From the NCBI RefSeq assembly GCF_000757905.1, contig NZ_JRLH01000001.1: a DNA stretch of 64,000 bases. The stretch is one strand, 5' to 3'. Numbering within the stretch: position 1 is the stretch's first letter; each line of letters opens with the position of its first letter. Under the pieces are notes generated by a model. The model made no database searches and was not told the origin of the DNA. It was given only the letters and a program-made list of their open reading frames with translations. This DNA is from Arsenophonus nilaparvatae. Lineage in GTDB: Bacteria; Pseudomonadota; Gammaproteobacteria; Enterobacterales; Enterobacteriaceae. This document shows, piece after piece, positions 58,764 through 64,000 of the stretch. The position numbers and the translations under genes are program-made.

Positions 58764-60134
58764 TTATTTAATAATTTCATAGCAGGGTATATAGGCTGCC
58801 TTGCTAGGTAGTTTCATTCTATGTTGACTAACAAACCCTCGTAATAATGTATCCATATGAGCCATAATTTGGGCATCACCATGAAGTTTATAGGGGCCAT
58901 GCTTTTCAATTTCTTTCATACCTACTTCTTTCACATTACCGGCAACAATCCCCGAAAAGGCTCGTCGTAAGTTAGCGGCCAATTTTTCCGGCTGTTTTGG
59001 ATCACAAAATAGGTTAAGTTTTGCCATATTATCATGGGTTGGTGTAAAGGGTTTTTGTAATTCTGAATTAACTTTTATTGACCAATTAAAGCTATAGGCA
59101 TCACCAGTATTGAGACGATTTTCTTTGACTTGTGGCATCTGTTTTTTCATTTCACGTTCTACAGCTGCTGGATCATCAATAATAATCTGATAATAATTGC
59201 AGGCCTGTTCACCGAGGGTATGCTTAATGAAATCATCGAGGGTGTCAAAATAGGCTTGGCTCTCTTTTGGGCCAGTTAAAATTAATGGTAATGCCTGATT
59301 ATTATTGGCAGGATCCATTAAAATTCCCAATAAATAAAGTAGTTCCTCTGTAGTACCAGCACCGCCAGGAAAGATAATGATACCATGAGCAACTCGAACA
59401 AATGCTTCAAGGCGTTTTTCAATATCTGGCATGATAACAAGTTCATTAACTAGAGGGTTAGGTGGCTCAGCAGCGATAATGGAAGGTTCAGTTAAACCAA
59501 GAAAGCGGCCATTTTTATAACGCTGTTGTGCATGGCATACTGCGGCACCTTTCATCGGCGCTTCCATTGCGCCAGGGCCACAGCCAGTGCAAATATTTAA
59601 TTCACGTAATCCTAATTCATTTCCAACCTTGCGGGCATAAAGATATTCAATTTCATTTATTGAATGGCCTCCCCAGCAAACAATAGTATTCGGATCTTCA
59701 TCGAGATGTAGTGCGCGGGCATTACGCAGAATGGTAAAAATAATATTAGTGATACTGATGCTGTCATGCAGACTTAATGCCAGCAGTTTTTCTGCTGAAA
59801 TAATCTGGGTATGAACAAAAAGAATATCTCTTAACACAGAAAATAAGTTTGCTTGTAGTGAACGGATAATTCTGCCATCGACAAAAGCTTTTTCAGGCGG
59901 GTTAATTAATTCCAGTTTGACACCGCGCTCACGTTGTAGAACATTGATATCAAAATTGGGATATTTAGCGATTAATTCTTTACTATTATCTGTCTTGCTA
60001 CCTGAATTAAGTACAGCTAAGGAGCAGTTTCTAAATAGCTGATAAAGATCGCTACTGGCAGTGCGTTTAAGGATACTAACTTCAATTTGAGATAGTAGAT
60101 CCATTGAGCCTAACGGGCTGACATGTGTTATCAA
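58764..60134 (-). CDS. ppnN: Nucleotide 5'-monophosphate nucleosidase PpnN (YgdH)
   Basis: A LOG-family enzyme that splits purine and pyrimidine nucleoside monophosphates to base and ribose 5-phosphate, in E. coli stimulated by (p)ppGpp. The start MITHVSPLGSMDLLSQIEVSILKRTASS matches E. coli; the family motif is PGGAGTTEELLYLLGIL, with GCGPGAMEAPMKGA upstream. 456 aa against 454. It lies 10 bases after queF on the same strand. Confidence 0.95.
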   Translation of the reverse strand: MITHVSPLGSMDLLSQIEVSILKRTASSDLYQLFRNCSLAVLNSGSKTDNSKELIAKYPNFDINVLQRERGVKLELINPPEKAFVDGRIIRSLQANLFSVLRDILFVHTQIISAEKLLALSLHDSISITNIIFTILRNARALHLDEDPNTIVCWGGHSINEIEYLYARKVGNELGLRELNICTGCGPGAMEAPMKGAAVCHAQQRYKNGRFLGLTEPSIIAAEPPNPLVNELVIMPDIEKRLEAFVRVAHGIIIFPGGAGTTEELLYLLGILMDPANNNQALPLILTGPKESQAYFDTLDDFIKHTLGEQACNYYQIIIDDPAAVEREMKKQMPQVKENRLNTGDAYSFNWSIKVNSELQKPFTPTHDNMAKLNLFCDPKQPEKLAANLRRAFSGIVAGNVKEVGMKEIEKHGPYKLHGDAQIMAHMDTLLRGFVSQHRMKLPSKAAYIPCYEIIK

Positions 60135-60144
60135 TTTAAACTCC

Positions 60145-60990
60145 TTACTGCCGTGCTAATCGCATCATTGTTGGCTGAAAACTCTCATTACTACGCCAAG
60201 GATTGATGTCCAAGCCGCCCCGACGTGTATAACGGGCATAAACGCTTAATTTATCGGGTTGACATAGCTGAAGAATATCATTGAATATTCGCTCGACACA
60301 TTGTTCATGAAATTCGTTATGGTGTCTGAAAGAGACTAAATAACGGAGTAGTTTTTCTCTATCAATTTTAGCGCCACAATAATGAATTTGTATTGAACCC
60401 CAGTCAGGTTGGTTAGTAATTAAGCAATTAGATTTTAGCAGATGGCTAACTAATGTTTCCTCTGCCTTTATATTCGTGGTTGCGTTGTTAAGATAATCAC
60501 GATTAAATTCATAATCAGTAATTTCTATCTCTTGCTCATCAATACATTCACCAGACAGATTATGAATAGTTTGATTAGCGAACATGGTGAGTGGCTGTAA
60601 TTTTACTGTCACTTCTCCTGCAGCGCATGCAGTCAAATCTTGGGTTAGTTGTTTTTCAACTTCTTGCCAGCTAATAAATTGGGTTTGATTGAAACTATTT
60701 AGATAGAGTTTAAAACTTTTAGATTCAATCAGATTTATGCTATTAGCATTAATGGTAACATGGCCGATAGCCACTTGAGGAACTCCTCGACTGTTTAGCC
60801 ATGAAAGCTCATAGAGTGTCCAAATGTCTGCGCCATGGAAAGGCAATCTGTCTGATGATAACCCTAAAGGTTGTCGATTTAGGCGACGAGGAACCGCTTG
60901 TAGTAGATGAGGTGCATAGTTATCTTGATATTCGGTTTTTTTTCCGAGAGTTAGGTGTTGTAGCTCACCATTATCTTGATCAAGTGGCAT
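60145..60990 (-). CDS. queF: NADPH-dependent 7-cyano-7-deazaguanine reductase QueF
   Basis: Reduces preQ0 to preQ1 in queuosine synthesis. The catalytic Cys is C189 and Asp D196 in SNCLITNQPDWG; ESKSFKLYLNSFNQTQF (89-105) and SFRHHNEFHEQCVERIFND are conserved. 281 aa against 282 in E. coli. Divergent from syd. Confidence 0.97.
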   Translation of the reverse strand: MPLDQDNGELQHLTLGKKTEYQDNYAPHLLQAVPRRLNRQPLGLSSDRLPFHGADIWTLYELSWLNSRGVPQVAIGHVTINANSINLIESKSFKLYLNSFNQTQFISWQEVEKQLTQDLTACAAGEVTVKLQPLTMFANQTIHNLSGECIDEQEIEITDYEFNRDYLNNATTNIKAEETLVSHLLKSNCLITNQPDWGSIQIHYCGAKIDREKLLRYLVSFRHHNEFHEQCVERIFNDILQLCQPDKLSVYARYTRRGGLDINPWRSNESFQPTMMRLARQ

Positions 60991-61176
60991 GTAGTCCCTT
61001 CCTAAAATAGAAAATCAGTAAGATAGTTGCTAGCATAATCAATATATTAGAGTAAGTTTGTTGTTTAATGTATAGCTTAACAACAAATTGAGCAGATAGA
61101 TAATAATACCTAATGATACTTTTATATATTAGAATGATTTATTCCTATAATTAGTTACCAATAAGAATAATTTACC

Positions 61177-61740
61177 ATGGAAGTAACGATTTTTCAGATA
61201 TTAACGGAACTCACACAGCGTTATATTGCTTATTGGCAACAGCAGACGGGTGATTTACCGGCGAGTGATGCTTTTTACAGTATTCCTTCACCTTGCATTG
61301 AATATAGCAAAGATGATGTCGTTTATTGGTTACCTAAACCGTTTCCGCTGCCAAATGAAAAGTTAGAATCTGTTGAAAAAGCGTTAGACATCCATTTTTA
61401 TCCTAATATTCACCAATTTTATACAACACAATTAGCCGCTGATATGCGAGTAAAATTTCAAGATCAACAACTTGATTTAATTCAAGTATGGAATATGACC
61501 GATTTTACTCGTTTACAAGAAAACTTAATTGGGCATTTAATTACGCAAAAAAGACGTAGACTGACCCCAACTCTCTTTATTGCAAGTTTAGATTCTGAAT
61601 TTGAAATTATTTCCGTAGATAATATTAATGGCCAAGTTATATTAGAAACATTAGGTCAAACAACACGTCGCGTCTTAGCTGGTAGTCTGATTGAATTTTT
61701 ACAACAACTTACTCCTGTAATTAAAAAGCAATGTGATTAA
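61177..61740 (+). CDS. syd: SecY-interacting protein Syd
   Basis: A small cytosolic protein that binds SecY in E. coli and interferes with faulty translocons. YWLPKPFPLP, NIHQFYTTQLAADM and RQRRRLTPTLFIA-like blocks fit the family. 187 aa against 181. It has the E. coli neighbours: queF divergent upstream, csrB and yqcC downstream. Confidence 0.93.
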   Translation: MEVTIFQILTELTQRYIAYWQQQTGDLPASDAFYSIPSPCIEYSKDDVVYWLPKPFPLPNEKLESVEKALDIHFYPNIHQFYTTQLAADMRVKFQDQQLDLIQVWNMTDFTRLQENLIGHLITQKRRRLTPTLFIASLDSEFEIISVDNINGQVILETLGQTTRRVLAGSLIEFLQQLTPVIKKQCD

Positions 61741-61764
61741 GATATTTACTTATTTTTTTGTGAT

Positions 61765-61793
61765 ATATAACTTACAAATTATGTAAGTTATAT
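61765..61793. repeat. Perfect 12-bp palindrome downstream of syd
   Basis: Arms 61765-61776 (ATATAACTTACA) and 61782-61793 pair perfectly around AATTA. It is not followed by a T run, so it is not a typical terminator. It contains CTTACA and TGTAAG, the half-sites of GacA/UvrY boxes, but in the reverse arrangement. Confidence 0.6.
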
Positions 61794-61955
61794 CTGCGTT
61801 TATTGCTTTTTAAACCATGAAGCGAGATGAAATATTTTTTTATTTCAGTAGGATAAAAAAATATTCTGTTATTATTGGAAAAAAATGATTAAAAACTATT
61901 TTTTCTATTCTTGTGTTCCTCAGATAAATCCGACATTCTTATGCCCGCCGATAAG

Positions 61956-62359
61956 TTAGCATTTATCAAATGTGCCATAAATCGAAATAAGAAATGGAAA
62001 TGATTTAACCGGCGTTTATTGCGCGAAATAAATTTAGTCATTGTTACTAATAATAAATGATGAATGTTAGTTTATTTTTTAACTTTGAAATTATTAAATG
62101 TTTAATAATATAGAGGAATAAGAAAGGTAGTGTTAGGGATAACGAATTATAAGTATTAGCATTTATCAAATGTGCCATAAATCGAAATAAGAAATGGAAA
62201 TGATTTAACCGGCGTTTATTGCGCGAAATAAATTTAGTCATTGTTACTAATAATAAATGATGAATGTTAGTTTATTTTTTAACTTTGAAATTATTAAATG
62301 TTTAATAATATAGAGGAATAAGAAAGGTAGTGTTAGGGATAACGAATTATAAGTATTAG
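61956..62359 (+). repeat. Exact 200-bp tandem duplication between syd and yqcC
   Basis: 61956-62159 and 62156-62359 are identical at every base (period exactly 200, with TTAG shared at the junction). The repeat is non-coding; the small frame on its minus strand spans the copy junction and has no support. Its length equals that of the duplication in rlmM. Confidence 0.96.
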
Positions 62360-62488
62360 TGCTTACAAATTACTACCTCGTAAATAGTAGGACATTCAGC
62401 AGGAAGCTGATAATGCAGGATGCATAAATATTCTATTTAATAGCGTTACATATTATATAACCAGTCGATTTTATAGACTGGTTTTTTT
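62305..62488 (+). ncRNA. csrB: Candidate reduced CsrB-type RNA
   Basis: It lies between syd and yqcC on their strand, the position of csrB in E. coli. Five GGA motifs occur in 110 bases, several in hairpin loops: GTTA-GGGA-TAAC (62332-62343), GGA at 62390, TCAGC-AGGAA-GCTGA (62396-62410) and ATGCA-GGA-TGCAT (62413-62425). A strong terminator ends it. CsrB sequesters the translational regulator CsrA by such loops. The E. coli RNA is 369 nt with many more motifs, so this one would be short or partly decayed. The 5' end is unknown. Confidence 0.5.
62459..62488 (+). terminator. Terminator of the csrB-like RNA
   Basis: Perfect 8-bp stem AACCAGTC/GACTGGTT, 9-base loop, followed by TTTTT on the plus strand. 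It is more than 700 bases beyond syd and 240 before yqcC, so it most likely ends a transcript starting between them. Confidence 0.85.
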
Positions 62489-62731
62489 ATGGTTCTATGG
62501 CTTTGCAAAAAATTGTTTTTAGCTGCAGTCGCGGATAGTAATATAACCCTATAAGTCAGTGATGTTGTGTATAATTAGTAAGTTTATTTAAATGATTATA
62601 ATTTAGATAGATTGAATATTTTATATAGATTTACTAATGAGTAATAAAATTAATATCACGCGCTGCTTTTTTGTTTGATAACTAATAATGTTATGATTCA
62701 TTTGTTTTTACTTATGATACTAGTGTAGGAA

Positions 62732-63073
62732 ATGAATATTAATCTTATCGTTGCTGAAAAACTTCGTCTCATTGAAGTTGAAATGAAAAACCTTAATCTT
62801 TGGAGTAATACCACACCGCCAGAGGAAGCTTTTGCTATTGATTTGCCTTTTGCTGTAGACACCATGGCGGCACACGAATGGTTGCAATGGGGACTATTGC
62901 CAAAACTATATAAGCTTATTGAACAACATATTGATTTGCCAAAGGCATTCGCTATTACTCCCTATTTTGAAGAAATCTATCAAGAAGAACGAGAAAGTCG
63001 TTATTACCAATTATTGGAATATTTACGTGCGTTAGATGAAGTTTTTTCACAAGGTAACTCAACAAATGCTTGA
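62732..63073 (+). CDS. yqcC: DUF446 protein YqcC
   Basis: A 113-residue protein (E. coli 109) with the conserved AFAIDLPFAVDTMAAHEWLQWGLLPK block. Function unknown. Its end overlaps the truC start by eight bases, so it is probably co-translated with that gene. Confidence 0.92.
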   Translation: MNINLIVAEKLRLIEVEMKNLNLWSNTTPPEEAFAIDLPFAVDTMAAHEWLQWGLLPKLYKLIEQHIDLPKAFAITPYFEEIYQEERESRYYQLLEYLRALDEVFSQGNSTNA

Positions 63074-63821
63074 AGTGATTTATCAGGATCAACATTTGAT
63101 TGCAATAAATAAGCCTGCTGGATGGCTTGTACATCGTAGTTGGCTTGATCGTCATGAAACGCGTTTTATTATGCAAACAGTGCGTGACCAAATTGGTCAG
63201 CATGTATTTCCTGTTCATCGTTTAGATAAACCGACTTCAGGGGCGTTATTGATGGCGCTTTCGAGTGAAGTTGCTTGTCTTTTAGCGCAGCAATTTGAAC
63301 ACCATACAATCGAAAAAAAGTATCATGCGATTGTGCGAGGTTATGTTAATCAAGCTGATATTATTAATTATGCACTGACGGAGGAAAAAGATAAGATTGC
63401 TGATAAATACGCCAGCAAAATAAGTCAACCTCAACCGAGCATTACTCATTATTCACCGTTGGCTAAGGTTGAATGTCCGATCGAGATAGGTCGTTATCCT
63501 ACTTCACGTTTCTCTCTGCTAGCTCTAAGACCAATAACCGGCCGCAAGCATCAATTAAGACGCCATATGGCACATATCCGTCATCCCATCATTGGTGATA
63601 CTACCCATGGTGATCTGCGCCAGAATCGCGGTGTTTCACACCATTTTGCCAGCAGCCGGTTGATGTTACATGCGAGTTATTTATCTTTTAAGCACCCAAT
63701 GACAGGCGATAAATTGCAGCTAATTGCAAAGTGGGATGATGCTTGGATGCATTTGCTATCACAGTTTGGTTGGTTAGGTATAGTGCCTGAACTCGAGCGT
63801 CAACATTTATCGATGGTATGA
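63066..63821 (+). CDS. truC: tRNA pseudouridine synthase TruC
   Basis: Makes pseudouridine 65 in several tRNAs. The catalytic Asp is D54 in HRLDKPTSG; INKPAGWLVHRS and GRKHQLRRHMAHIRHPIIGD are conserved. The ATG at 63066 starts MLEVIYQDQHLIAINKP and overlaps the yqcC stop; an earlier frame start at 63036 lies inside yqcC. 251 aa against 260. The yqcA flavodoxin gene that follows in E. coli is not seen in the last 180 bases. Confidence 0.96.
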   Translation: MLEVIYQDQHLIAINKPAGWLVHRSWLDRHETRFIMQTVRDQIGQHVFPVHRLDKPTSGALLMALSSEVACLLAQQFEHHTIEKKYHAIVRGYVNQADIINYALTEEKDKIADKYASKISQPQPSITHYSPLAKVECPIEIGRYPTSRFSLLALRPITGRKHQLRRHMAHIRHPIIGDTTHGDLRQNRGVSHHFASSRLMLHASYLSFKHPMTGDKLQLIAKWDDAWMHLLSQFGWLGIVPELERQHLSMV

Positions 63822-64000
63822 ATTATATTGTTAAACGGTTATGCGAGTTTATCTGCTTAAAATACAAATTTGGCCTACCGGTAAGTTGGTATTAGCATAA
63901 ATACGCAGCAGTGAGTTATTCAGGAAAGTTTTTTTAAATCTGATTTAATTTCCGCAATTTTGCTGATTACGACAGATTCTAAATGGCACAAATCATTTAA

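Noticed and set aside
62047..62241. Short minus-strand frame between syd and yqcC
   Set aside because: It spans the junction of the 200-bp duplication, is rich in Leu/Phe/Ile, and has no ribosome-binding site.
63822..64000. Remnant of yqcA after truC
   Set aside because: No flavodoxin motif could be read in any frame of these 179 bases.

Overview
The window is a piece of an AT-rich gammaproteobacterial chromosome of the order Enterobacterales. Nearly every protein aligns by eye, residue block by residue block, with its Escherichia coli counterpart. The gene order joins three blocks that lie apart in E. coli: a tolC-parE-parC-ftsP block, a folA-lptD-rapA-thiBPQ block and an rppH-recBCD-argA-gcvA-truC block. 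Low G+C, decaying genes, lost neighbours and the 283-residue type of ThyA suggest a Morganellaceae-like, host-associated lineage (Arsenophonus or a relative). That placement is inference.

Layout: 1-1067 holds the 3' part of a phospholipase D-type gene cut by the window edge. 1182-4670 is ygiC-ygiB-tolC on the minus strand. 4891-13760 is nudF-cpdA-yqiA-parE-parC-plsC-ftsP on the plus strand. 13978-14472 is folA, convergent with apaH-apaG-rsmA-pdxA-surA-lptD (14731-21483, minus). djlA faces rluA-rapA (21663-26127). Then come 2 kb of very AT-rich DNA with one unrecognised small gene (26671-27018), and thiQ-thiP-thiB under a TPP riboswitch (28131-31597, minus). 31715-48207 is rppH-lgt-thyA, the minor pilin set ppdA-ppdB-ygdB-ppdC, and recC-ptrA-recB-recD, mostly translationally coupled. 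An unrecognised gene with its own terminator follows (48477-49106), then divergent argA and amiC, and four tandem initiator tRNA genes on the minus strand (52167-52549).

The right part (53 to 64 kb) mixes intact and decaying genes. tcdA is intact, but its partner csdA is a wreck and csdE is absent. The sRNA gene gcvB sits divergent from gcvA. ygdD carries a one-base frameshift in a run of eight G. rlmM is broken by an exact 200-bp tandem duplication plus a small deletion. xni, ppnN, queF, syd, yqcC and truC look intact. Between syd and yqcC, where E. coli has csrB, lies another exact 200-bp tandem duplication, followed by a run of GGA-loop hairpins ending in a terminator: a candidate reduced CsrB RNA.

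Most of the content is core housekeeping: outer-membrane assembly, chromosome decatenation, recombination and repair, folate and thymidylate, thiamine uptake, RNA modification. No transposase, prophage or CRISPR array was seen. The items most worth a second look are the csrB-like RNA, the two duplications of identical length, the drifting pair in the tRNA-fMet array, the orphan genes at 26671 and 48477, and the toxin-like phospholipase D fragment at the left edge.
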